NCBI RefSeq assembly: GCF_964340395.1
Contig: NC_135564.1
Span: 7,899,361-7,963,360 of the forward strand
Direction: 5' to 3'
DNA length: 64,000 nucleotides
Origin: Glandiceps talaboti
Taxonomy: Eukaryota; Hemichordata; Enteropneusta; Spengelidae
The first letter of the stretch is position 1. Each line of letters opens with the position of its first letter. The notes below the pieces were generated by a model. It was not told the origin of the DNA. It ran no database searches and saw only the letters and a list, made by a program, of their open reading frames with translations. Shown here piece by piece: positions 42,071 through 53,905 of this stretch. The translations under genes were made by a program, and so were the position numbers.

Positions 42071-45006
42071 ATGGCATCACATGCATCGATCGTCAGGTCG
42101 TTGTATAAGCGAGTTTTGACACTTCATCGAACTTTACCATTAGACTTGAGAGCTGTCGGTGACCAATATGTCAAAGATGAATTCAGAAGACATAAAAATG
42201 CATCAAAGGAAGAGACTGAAAAGTTTATGCACGAATGGCAGGTAGGTGAGAGGAAAACAGATCGTAAATGGAATTCAACCATGTCAACTTGGGAGTTATG
42301 TTACTGTCTGTCCCAAAGTTTGAAATTGGTTGGCATAAACAGAACCGGGTTATATAAAAGATATCTTAGAAGGAAGGTAAATGTAATGGCCTGGGGAAAT
42401 GACGACAAGAATTTATTTTCTATCATCGAACCTCGGACTTGTTTTGTGGCCTGAGATCAAACCTAGGTGAACTGGAGACCTGCCGTCCTGCTTATTTTAT
42501 CTTCCTATTTTGTTGTATAAGACGAAGGAAAGTCACGTGACATTGGTAATACAATGGTACTACTTTTGTACAGGTGTTTTCTCTCCCCTCTTAGGGAGTG
42601 TACAGTTTTAACTTCCGGGGGGGGGGCGGAGGATTTTCAGGGGCCACCAATTTTTCTCAAGAAAAATTAGGGGGGGCTAAATAAAAATTTCACTATTTGT
42701 TAGGGGGGGGGGGGGCACAAAAAAACCCCTAAACCTGAATGTCAGGATGGACAAGTGCCAGATAAAATAAAATATAGGCAAAACCCAACACTTGACTGTG
42801 CACAATGTCCTACAGAAGTAGCATTTAACATGGATTGATGATAAAACAGTGCACAAACCTATTAAATCATAATATTTGTATTCAGTGAAACAAAAATTGA
42901 CCGGCGGTTAATACATGTAGCAACTGCTGGCAAATCTATGTGTTGCTGTATCTGTGTTTCATCTGTGCGTATTTTTGTTAGTGGTTTCAGGGGGGGGGGG
43001 GGCATGAAATAAAAACAAGAAGTCTTAGGGGGGCCAGATAATTTATACCAGTTTTTGTAGGGGGGGCCATCAATAAAAATCCCTTGCTTCATTAGAAATC
43101 CTCCGACCTCCCCCTGGAAATTAAAAATGTACACTCCCTTAATTGTGTAGAAGTTCATTACGTTAAGAAATAATTTGTAGTCCAGCACAGATAAGAATTA
43201 GAATTCTTGAAGGCCGATCTTCATTTGTAGTTGTAAAATTAAAACATACATTTGCATAGCCCATTGCATATCTTACTCCTGGGAGCTTACTTTGCTAGTC
43301 TTGGGTCTGTACTTGAGAAGATTGCCAGGGAAAGATATAAATCCTGATATAAATGACAGCACCCCTGTCTGGGTGTGAAGACTTCTGTCTTTGGCTAGCG
43401 CCCTCAACAGTGCCTTTGATCACTTTTTAAAGTAATCAGAAGTGCCCATGAGTCTAGCAGCTAATATACTAACTGTGCCCAAGATATCTTTCAAGATGAC
43501 GCAATTCCAAGTTTAACATGTTTGCCAGAAAACTGTATTTAACATACAAATTTACGATCCAAGAATGACAAGCTCAGGCTGTTGTTTGATCTGCTATATA
43601 ACATTTCTTTATACATGCTGCACACAACAGGATTGTAGTTAGCGACAGCCTCACAAATTGGCATAGATACACAATGGACCAGTCACTCACAAAGCCTCAG
43701 TTAAGGAGACTTTTAATTGCTTCACTATCTAGCATGTAAAATGGCAACCAGGCTTTGATCATAATTTTGTATGTTATCATTTACGTACTGTCTTAGAGTG
43801 TCTATGGATAAAAGCACCCACTTTGCACCTGAAAATACACCTAACCTTAGCAATTGTTGTCATGTGACATGTATAATGTCAGATCTCTGTTGTCACTGAC
43901 TTCTTGGCAGATGGGTGCACACAATTCCACAACTCAGCAAAAACTCTCACAATCTACCACAGGATCTATCTTTTTGTTGAATCTAACATAGTGGTCAGAC
44001 TTGTTAAGTTCTTGAATACCACTGGTGAAGGTATCTGCCCCCCCCCCCCCCCCCATTCATGCAAATGTGGTTGGCTATAACCTTTGCACTTTTTATGTAT
44101 AGAGGAACAGATAGTGTCAACATCAGATAATTCAAAATCTATCAGTGTTATTCTTGGTCAATAGCTGACTATGCTGACACTTTTGTTAGAATAATTTAAA
44201 ATTGATGAATAGTATTTCTATTCATCCTTCTGCCATGAAAATATTGATTGATCATTGCCAAATATTAGCATTATGTTATTACATGAATAACAAGATATCA
44301 TAGTATGTAATACCAGTATATCATATTACGCCAGTGTATCATATTACACCAGTATACATTGTATACACTTTTTCACACCTGTTCTTTCAGTGGTGCACCA
44401 ATGTCTTAACAGAAATACATATTTTTTAGATGAACAATGCACATGATTATTTGTGTGAAGGAAATAAGCTCTTAGAAGTTATAAATATTCAGTGTTCATC
44501 TAATCCGTATTCCTGTTTGCTGAGACATATGATGCAATAGTTCACCACAGAAAGAGGTGACAAATGGTTTCAATTTGGTATTTCTTGGCAACCAAGTGAA
44601 ATTCATAAGATGTGAAATCAGGAAATGGCTCTCCACTACCCAACGTTTTATGAAAAAAATACCTATATTTCCTGGAGGGGTATTCCCTTTTAATGACTAG
44701 TGTATAACCATGATTGCATTACCGTGTGTTGGTGCTAAAAATGTTCATGCAAATTTCATGCATGACTATCTGAAAATATATTGTACATATTTTGAATTCT
44801 AAAATGTATTTCCTTTTCGTGCAAATGTACAGGTATATGCAAACACCTTAGCTATGCAGAACACACAGGGATCAGCAGATTATGGTGCCCACCTTGCGGA
44901 GGAAAAACTAGATGACTTCAGGGAGGATCAAGTTGGACAACTGTTTGAACTTTTTGAGGAAGCAACAAAACCAAACCCCTTTCAACCTCCCCAAGAAGAA
45001 AGATGA
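42071..45006 (+). CDS. SDHAF3: Succinate dehydrogenase assembly factor 3 (SDHAF3/ACN9)
   Basis: A small mitochondrial matrix protein of the LYR family that helps mature the iron-sulphur subunit of complex II. The two exons are 42071-42241 (57 codons) and 44833-45006 (57 codons plus stop), joined in phase 0 at CAG|GTAGGT and TGTACAG|GTA, giving 114 aa; the human protein is about 125. The LYR-type motif is [14 protein letters not shown] at residues 10-23 (LYK at 11-13). [12 protein letters not shown] follows at 31-42. Exon 2 has the conserved [17 protein letters not shown] and EATKPN. The start ATG gives the N-terminus expected for the family. Immediately upstream, head-to-head, is DYNC1I. Confidence 0.96.
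42594..43138. mobile_element. DNA transposon-like element with TTA target duplication
   Basis: In the SDHAF3 intron. It starts GGGAGTGTACAGTTTTAACT and ends with the inverted AAATTAAAAATGTACACTCCC, flanked on both sides by TTA (42591-42593 and 43139-43141). Length is 545 bp. It carries several runs of 8-11 G and has no credible coding sequence. Confidence 0.75.
44490..44694. mobile_element. MITE-like element, family A, left end not found
   Basis: The right two-thirds match the element at 31576-31896, ending TTTCCTGGAGGGGTATTCCC and TTTTAA. I cannot place the left terminus. It ends 138 bp before SDHAF3 exon 2. Confidence 0.6.
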
Positions 45007-45203
45007 TGTCTGGAGTTTTCGTATTTGTAGTAATCTATGATAGTGTAATTTATTGTTTCTACTAGTTTCTGCTTGTGACTTTCGATAAAACAAATTTAAA
45101 ATTCAAATTGACGCCATTTTGGTGTTTGTAATTTTGTAGTATACTTGGAGAGAGTTCAAGGCAGATCAGGGTTTCAGCAGTTGAATTTTAACTGTTTAAT
45201 ATC

Positions 45204-45209
45204 AATAAA
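45204..45209 (+). terminator. Candidate SDHAF3 poly(A) signal AATAAA
   Basis: The hexamer lies about 200 bp after the SDHAF3 stop, in TTTAATATCAATAAACTT. Confidence 0.55.
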
Positions 45210-45852
45210 CTTAATAGTCAGTGTTAGTAATTGAATTGTTATGACTGACCAGCACTTTTTTTAGACTGGGGAGAAGCCATGATATGCTAGCTTACCATTC
45301 TTTTGTGTAGCATTCAGACTTAATAGATGTCTGTTGAAGTGTATTTAGAAATGACACGACATGAGTTTTGAACTGAAACTTTAATGGAGAAATTTACTAG
45401 ATATGAACTTTGACCTGATTGGAGGGATTGTTGATTTTCTGTGCATGCAGGAAAGTGAAATAAAGTTCTGACTTTAAGCTGACAGCAATTTATTGCATTT
45501 ATGCTATGTACAAAGAACACATTCTCACTACTAGAAAGATCTGCTATTTGACCCAAATATAGTTGACCTTGACTTCCAAGGTTTTTGTCAGGCTCATGGA
45601 GAACTAGGGCAATGTACTCTTGAACATCCCAGAGAATCAATTAGGGTGACACAATATTTTTTCTTCTGTTTCTCATTACTTGACTGACCCAAATTGTCAG
45701 CTCCGACATTAACTTTAATTTGGCTTCAGACTTTGCATTATGTTTTGCGTATCTTTCCCCGTTTTACATGTAAATCCGAAAAGGTTCTCTCTAGTCATGT
45801 CAGTGATCATACCACAGGGTGCTCAGGCTCATTTAATTCTGTTTACAAATAT

Positions 45853-45940
45853 AAACAAAACAAAATAAACATACAAGTAAACAAACAAACAAACAAACAA
45901 ACAAATAAATAAATAAACAAGTAAACAAACAAACAAAATA
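45853..45940. repeat. (AAAC)n/(AAAT)n microsatellite
   Basis: Tetranucleotide runs of AAAC with an AAAT block in the middle. Confidence 0.95.
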
Positions 45941-47623
45941 AACTGACATGAGTAGATACATACATGAGTAAACGACAACAAACCAACGAACAACCAAACA
46001 CTGCCCCCCCCCCCCCAATGGTCACATATGGAAATAACCCACGAGAACCTCCTTGTATAATGACTTTTATCCCAGAAATAATGTTCCTTTAAAGAGGTGA
46101 AAAGTGTGATACAATTGAATAGCTATCAAAGGTGAAACCTACGTGATGGCATTAAAAGTAACATTAACATATTTAAATTGTTTTTTTGTGTCCTATTGTC
46201 GTGAAGCGTTGGCAATTTATATTATAAGGTAAACTTCTCAAATTTTCTAACAGCTGAGATATTGGATCTTCATAGCTATTTTTATCAAATTTATAACTCA
46301 TTGTAGTATTATATATTGAACAGTTGAAGGAGATAAAATGCTTGAAACATATGCTCCTACCTGTAAACAGAACTAGTAGATGACAACAAAGGGAGATTAA
46401 TTGCCTATCAATATTCAATATTCATCAGTGAATAAGGGAAATGGTTTGTTGATGCCCTTGGCGATAAGATCAATCGTTGTGTAATTCCAGTTAATGAAGA
46501 TGAAAACTTATGAAAGGCAGCAAATGTGAAACATCTGTAGGGTGAATTTGTAAACCACTTGAGACTACTTTGGAAACTGGTACGCCATGATATGAAGGCA
46601 TTTTCATTAACGCTTGTGCCATTTCGTGGTCTTTATTTGAGTCACCTACTTTACTTTGATTTCAGAGGAAGTCGAAGTTGTTCATTTGGAAATCCTTGCT
46701 GTAAGCCGCATTGCTTCGTGGGAGACAGCATAAATGTTCATGCAATAGGTGAACAATGAATATTCATGAATCCTAAGTGCCTATTACCTCCAGTGAAAAT
46801 GTCATGAATATTTATTGTTCATATGCTATTTAGACGTGGACTTTTTACCTTGACCTTCAAGGTCAAACTGTAATTTGTACTATAAGTTTGGAAGTTAATC
46901 AGAAATTACAGCATAGCAAAGAATCAAAAGTACAGAATTAAAATTTTATTTGGGATGAAATTCAATCAAATCCAAATATACACGTCTTTATTTTTGGAAA
47001 CATATCAATCACGTCAAAAGATTTGACTAGATTGCACCAATATCAGTCAGGTGGGATAAATTTCCTATGAACACTCTGGCGCACATAACTATAATGTGGC
47101 GAAAACAGGTATGGTGCTCTGTACTCTCAAAGACCTATAATTAAACAAATGGGGTCGGGCATCGGTTGTTCAGGGCAATTTTTCGGTACACAAGTTTGAA
47201 GAATATTTTTTTATCTGAAATAATTTCACCCATTTATCCCTATCGGGATACGCCAATGGTAGGTACCACTTGATTCAAAAATGGTTTATTCCATTGGGAT
47301 AAATACGGGAATTAGCTTAAATTGTATGTTTTTCATTTCGTCACAATAAACGTTTATCTTGATATGAGGATTTCGTGCCTGAATATATGAGCTTACTCAG
47401 TATTAACCAGATTAACAATTTCAATTGGTTAATGAACTGATGATGTATGCTTCAGGTCAAGGTCATGGACTTGTACATACTCAGACTGACCGTAAATTTG
47501 TTTAAAAAACCACCTGTTGAATAACACACATTTTCAACATATATGAATTAACAATACAACATTTAATAATTTTCGTACATGACTTCACTACCCCATGCTC
47601 GCGCTCCATTAGTTTTCATTCGT

Positions 47624-47626
47624 TGG

Positions 47627-47673
<47 letters not shown>

Positions 47674-47675
47674 GG
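47624..47675. repeat. (TTG)n microsatellite
   Basis: About 17 uninterrupted TTG units. Confidence 0.95.
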
Positions 47676-48446
47676 AAACACTTTATATCAGTATGTCATA
47701 TACAGATTTGGATACATCTAGTTATGCCCTGGATGTGCTTGTGTGTTATTTCTCAATCTGATTTCAGTATCCACCGAAAGTAAGTGAAATGTATACGAAT
47801 CATCACAATAGAATTTTCTTTTGGGCTGATTAGAACCTCCTTGTATAAAGATCGTATCTACTCTCGAATGTTGCCGAATAAAAGCCGAGGGGTGACAGAG
47901 CATACGTACGTGTACCTTTGTTGGGCTCGGGGCTGTCCTGGAATCTAGCAGCTAATTAGAGCTTCATACGAAATTTAGGTTATATTTTGTAGAAAGGGTG
48001 GTAGGTCAACCGATGATTACATCTCGCAAACACCTGCTGAAAGCACTAGTTTAATTTCATAGACCCTAGGGTCTATGGTGTAACCTTGCAAAAACTACCA
48101 AGAAAGCTGTTGCATTTAATTTCAAATCCACTACACTAGTTGAATTTCCAATATTTGGTGCCAATAAAAAAGGTCATGACACACACAGACGTGATCAATG
48201 ACTAAATGATTATCCAAGCAGAACTTAATTTCCAGGCCTGTTGATGAAGACAATATGTCATTTTCTACAAAAATTAACCAATTATATTAAGTGTGTGTAA
48301 TTTCCGAAATGAGATATGTCCCAAAGTTCATCTGGATGTTTGGTTCATTGACAAAACACAATACTTAGCGTCAAATACCTATGATCGATTAAGCTCGTAA
48401 CAATCCAACGTTCGAGCACCAATTCGACATCGATTGAGGTTTACGA

Positions 48447-48597
<151 letters not shown>

Positions 48598-48814
48598 CAC
48601 ACATACATACGATGGGTGATAGAAGATATTACGGATTGGTCAATTCTATGCCTCCTCCATATACGTAAAATTTTTGCACTTGATGTCTCAGAATAGCAAT
48701 GGTTTGATTGCCCAGGCATTTGCTGTGTAATTACCCATCCTTTTGCAGACGTATATCTCATTGGTTTATTGTTCCCTACTAGTTAGAGGAGAATTACGTA
48801 GGTTAAATAATCGT

Positions 48815-48815
<1 letters not shown>

Positions 48816-48894
<79 letters not shown>

Positions 48895-48962
48895 GCGCGC
48901 TAGTATGTGTATGTGTATGTATGTGTGTGTGTGTGTGTGTGTGTCTGTGTGTCTGTGTGTGC
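48816..48962. repeat. (GA)n followed by (GT)n
   Basis: A GA run of about 75 bp, a short unique spacer with CGCGCTAG, then a TG-rich run. Confidence 0.95.
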
Positions 48963-50299
48963 TTAGAAGTGTTGATGTTTACGTTACGTATATGGTTAGT
49001 ATATCATCTCATCATTTCGTTTGTTTTCAATTTTAGAAAATTAATTTATCAAAAATACTAGTACGTATCTGATTATATTTGAAATATCACAAAACGTAAT
49101 GAAAAAAATCATAATTTAAGTATCATCAAAGGTGTGTAGAGCTGTGGTATCAGGAATTACTAGCAAACCCACTTGTGGTTTACAAGACTGACCTTTCAAT
49201 TACTTACTACGAGAAGCGCAGAAAACAGGTTTTTCAAATATGCGATTTCTTTCAAAAGAACAGCTTTAAATTTGTCTAATATTCAGCATTGAATTACAAG
49301 TTGATATATTGAAACACATAACAACGCCATAATCTTTAAATTGTAACACGTGGTTGCGATACACCTATCTATCTGCAGATGTGTGATGTTGACACCCCGG
49401 AAATAAAATGGTATCACCCAGGGTAATATATATAGTTTTCCTCTTATTGATAGGCATCCCATTCTTATGAAACAATGAATATAAGAAGTTCTTATTTGCA
49501 AAACGTATTAACAAATCGTTTTGTTACACTGTCACCGTGTTTACTTCAGGTTTTAACCTGCTGGGGATGGTACTTTGTCACACATGGACACCAGTTTTGA
49601 TATCAGGTAAGAGTATATGGTTTGAATGAGCAGTGTATGCTATTCCATAGATAATGAAAATGGACGATTTCATCAGTCTGTCTAGTATAGTTTCTTTTCA
49701 TGACTACATATTAACCAAAACACGGATCGAAACTTGTAAAATATACATCAATCATCATTATGTTACTAATGTAAAAGTTATTATCAAGCAATGTATTGAG
49801 TGACCTTCTGTTTTGATTTCGTATACTGTCTGTAATATCCATTGGCAATCTCTCCTTTCTTAAAGTTTATTTTTTGTGTTTACTACAAACAGAATATAGC
49901 TATGGAAATCATCACAATTCAAGATTATTGTTTGTGCTTGTATTACTATCGAAATTCGCAGTCAAGATCCCGCGAGATAAAATTGCAGATAGTACTTACG
50001 GAATTTGATAAAACGGAAGTTCAAGCCTTATCATTCCAATCACCAGGAATGGACTACTAAAACATGACATTGTATGATCGACCAGAAAAGTATGTAGTAA
50101 ATGGTCTTCAGTAGCACTTCTAGGAGAAGAAAATTCAACACAGTCATTGACAATCGGAGGCTGGAACTGTCATATATCATATTGGTACATTTATCCTGAC
50201 CTTCCAGTAACACGAGGTATATCGATCGACTGTTTGTGACTAGATTTTCGAACGTTTGCTATAAGGCATGACATTTATGACGCCAATGAACATACTTTA

Positions 50300-50880
50300 T
50301 GATTCTTCGATGCTGATAGTAATTTACTATATTACTGAACATTATACACAAGGGTTCGATGCTGATAGATATTTACTATATTACTAAACATTATACACAA
50401 GTGTTCGATGCTGATAGCAATTTACTATCTTACGGAACATTATACACAAGTGTTCGATGCTGATAGCAATTTACTATATTACTGAATACTATACACAAGT
50501 GTTCGATGCTGATAGTAATTTACTATATTACTGAATACTATACACAAGGGTTCGATGCTGATAGTAATTTACTATATTACTGAACATTATACACAAGGGT
50601 TCGATGCTGATAGTAATTTACTATATTACTGAATACTATACACAAGGGTTCGATGCTGATAGCAATTTACTATATTACTGAACATTATACACAAGGGTTC
50701 GATGCTGATAGTAATTTACTATATATTACTGAATACTATACACAAGGGTTCGATGCTGATAGTAATTTACTATATTACTGAATACTATACACAGGGGTTC
50801 GATGCTGATAGCAATTTACTATATTACTGAACATTATACACAAGGGTTCGATGCTGATAGCAATTTACTATATTACTGAA
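50300..50880. repeat. ~51-bp minisatellite upstream of the GPCR
   Basis: About 11-12 units of TTCGATGCTGATAGTAATTT, ACTATATTACTGAA and (C/T)ATTATACACAAGGG. The last unit ends about 50 bp before the GPCR start codon, so the array occupies its promoter or 5' leader. Units differ mainly at AACATTA/TACTA and GTAAT/GCAAT. Confidence 0.92.
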
Positions 50881-50927
50881 CAAAGACTTTATGTGAGTTA
50901 TAATTGTGTCTAATCAGTTGTCTAAAG

Positions 50928-51953
50928 ATGAACAACACCACTAAATTAGACACGTTCACTCCTTTGAGTTCTTTAACTGAACAATTGACCATTATTTCAA
51001 TTGTTTTAATAACCATCCAATGTATTGTTTGTATTTTCGTTATTGTAAATAATTCAGTTGTATTGTTAGCAGTTATTTTCTTCCCAGAACTTCGGAGTAC
51101 ACACTCTAATTTCAATATAATAAGTATGGCCATATCAGATTGTCTGATGGGTATTGTCGTTCAACCGATTGCAATAATTTACAGGGTACGAGGCGAGTGG
51201 ATTTTTGGTGAACAAGTTTGTAGTTTTTACCAAGGTTGTATTGGTTATTTTGGACATGTATCTGTTTTTAGTGCCATGCTTTTGTGTATTGATAAGTATT
51301 TGTATATCAAATACCCATTACGTTATTGTAATATGGTAACACCGAGACGTTTAGTGACGTGCATTTTAATCATGTGGTTTACCAGTCTCTTTTTATTTTT
51401 CGTCCCGTCGTTTACACGTTTTGCAGAGGATGTAAATTTTCGGGGTATAGATAATTATCCGATGTGCTATACTTTCAGCCCTGCATTTTTCAATGCAGGT
51501 ATGATTTTAGTTGCAATTCCAATGATAATCATGTTATATACCAGTTATTATATTTTGAAAGTGATAAAAATGCAACATGCTCGCATCAAACCTATAAATG
51601 TACAGCCTCAAATGCGAGACAATTTACAGTCAAACAATGCAATAATAGTTCCTCAAAATCAAAACACGTTACCGTCCGGACAAATAAAAATGATGCAGAC
51701 AATTGTGCGGATTGTTACTGTCATGGTACTGTTATTTATGCCTTTGTATCTGACGTTACTCATCAACTCCACGTGTTCATGTGTACCTCCACTTTTAATT
51801 GAATCTTTTGTATGGCTAAGTTTTCTTAACCCGGCAGTGAATCCAATTCTTTATGCTTATAAGAAAGATTTTAGGCGAGCATGTGCCAGGATCGTACGTT
51901 GTAAGTTTGATTCGAATACCAGTGACAATAATATAGCTTTGACAACGGGATAA
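50928..51953 (+). CDS. Class A (rhodopsin-like) G protein-coupled receptor, intronless, orphan
   Basis: A 341-residue seven-helix receptor in one exon. Helices are at about 22-47, 60-83, 97-120, 141-160, 188-212, 257-280 and 288-311. Visible class A marks: Asn pair in TM1 (NN 41-42), SD in TM2 (70-71), W91 in the first extracellular loop, the C98-C180 disulphide pair, DKY at 122-124 in place of DRY, and NPILY at 305-309. N-glycosylation sites lie at N2 and N3. It is nearest in style to biogenic-amine-type receptors (GEWIFG loop, IKYPLRY after TM3). However, TM3 lacks the amine-binding Asp and TM6 lacks CWxP (LLFMPLY instead), so a ligand cannot be named. I use ATG 50928; a frame open upstream has no earlier ATG. 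It may be one of a lineage-specific expansion. Confidence 0.93.
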   Translation: MNNTTKLDTFTPLSSLTEQLTIISIVLITIQCIVCIFVIVNNSVVLLAVIFFPELRSTHSNFNIISMAISDCLMGIVVQPIAIIYRVRGEWIFGEQVCSFYQGCIGYFGHVSVFSAMLLCIDKYLYIKYPLRYCNMVTPRRLVTCILIMWFTSLFLFFVPSFTRFAEDVNFRGIDNYPMCYTFSPAFFNAGMILVAIPMIIMLYTSYYILKVIKMQHARIKPINVQPQMRDNLQSNNAIIVPQNQNTLPSGQIKMMQTIVRIVTVMVLLFMPLYLTLLINSTCSCVPPLLIESFVWLSFLNPAVNPILYAYKKDFRRACARIVRCKFDSNTSDNNIALTTG

Positions 51954-52370
51954 ATTGATGAGCACAAAAGTCACAGTAACTGTAAACTTTAGATTTTGTC
52001 GCTAATTTGTATTTGTTAAAAAATACACCAAACCATTACTGGAAATGGTTCAATAATTCTAACAAGACTAATTGCTTCTCTAAAAGAAGTGATGGTGTTG
52101 TGTATACACATTGCATGAACCACGCATTACCCCAATAATTACCCCAACTCCCACTCTTCTTATTGTTGTATCATATGTTTTTTGTACTTTATTTTCTAAT
52201 TTATCTTTATTAATTGGTATCTCTTTTTGTGAATATGTAACGTACGTTATGTATATTTATTTCAATGCACGAAAACATATTTTATGGATGCATTGCCGTT
52301 AATGAATAATTAATGATTTCTCATTAATTAGTGTGCTACTTGTGCTAATTACATTTATTATTCAATTCAA

Positions 52371-52376
52371 AATAAA
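52371..52376 (+). terminator. Candidate GPCR poly(A) signal AATAAA
   Basis: Canonical hexamer about 420 bp after the GPCR stop codon. Confidence 0.45.
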
Positions 52377-52684
52377 ATTTAATAACTATACCACTAATAG
52401 CATGAAAGCATATTTATTTTCGCATTTAGAGGCCATCGGCCCAAAATACATATACGAACAAGTGACAAAAAGTGTAATGATTGCATACGTACATGGAACG
52501 GAAACATACGACCGAAAACGTGTCAAGAATAAACATAACTCATGAAATGGAAAAGTTTTCTCTCAATCTAAATGTTTTATAAATATACATTGCAAGTTGT
52601 CTTAGGTGATGAGGATTTTTACTTGCCATTAAATGATAAAATACCATACCACTAATAGATAGCTATAAGTTATTATCTGATAAT

Positions 52685-52989
<305 letters not shown>

Positions 52990-53371
52990 ACATATCCTTA
53001 CAATACTACGTTCATGACTTATATAAATATTTTTTACTACAACTATCTGCCTCTTTCCTCAAAGAAAGAATATCAAAGAGAAATACAGCTAGTTTTTGTC
53101 GTGCGTTTTCGTCGTCAGTTAGCATTATTTCGATAAACTTTGCATAAGACGGAGGAGAATAAAAATATTGACGAATATATTTGTTGGTGATACTGGTTAA
53201 AAAGTTATTTTTATACATTTCAAAAGGAAATGGAATTCATCCTCCACCTATCCCATATCACGATGAGTACAAATGCGATCTTGTCTTCCAATATCAATTT
53301 TTCTCTCGGTTAGTTATTTTTCAAAATCACTAGACTTGTAGCAGACGTACCTCTTTGACAGAAAACACGTT

Positions 53372-53388
53372 TGTCTGTCTGTTTGACA

Positions 53389-53423
<35 letters not shown>

Positions 53424-53464
53424 ATGTATGTATGTATGCATGTATGTATGTATGTATGTATGCG
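53372..53464. repeat. (TGTC)n-(TGTA)n microsatellite
   Basis: TGTC units change into TGTA units in one array. Confidence 0.95.
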
Positions 53465-53905
53465 TCACTCTTTTCAGTTTTCCAAAGAGTACATATATAT
53501 CTCCACGTGATTTCGCAATCACTCAACAAGTGGTTATATTATGTCACATGATAAATGGCAGCACACACACATTGCATCTAAATGAATTCATTCATAACAA
53601 AACTATAGCAATCCTTGCCTTCTAGTAGCCCTTGACAGATACGTGGGTGTCTTGGCATGGAGAAAGAATGAAAGTGGTAGTCCGAATCACGACGTTTGCT
53701 ATGTAAATGGCACACCCATGTAACCTTTCACTGATCCATTGATATTTGCTAGTTGCCTAACAACACATACAGCCGCTATTGCAGCCATGGGCAGATAATG
53801 GAGACTGTGTTGAACGCTATTACCTGCATTGTTTGGTAGACCTATTGACTTATCATATACGTGAATACATTAAAGGAACGACAGCGGCAGAGCAATATAT
53901 TAGCC

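Noticed and set aside
50904-50927. Extension of the GPCR frame upstream of its first ATG
   Set aside because: The extension begins at TTG without an ATG, and the ATG at 50928 gives a typical short extracellular N-terminus with glycosylation sites.
53012-53218. 68-codon minus-strand open frame upstream of the ARM-TIR-SAM gene
   Set aside because: No family recognised; the composition is not clearly coding. Left unannotated rather than given a function.
53861-53905. Extension of the ARM-TIR-SAM frame upstream of its first ATG
   Set aside because: It begins at GTG; the ATG at 53906 has a strong initiation context and yields the myristoylation-type start.
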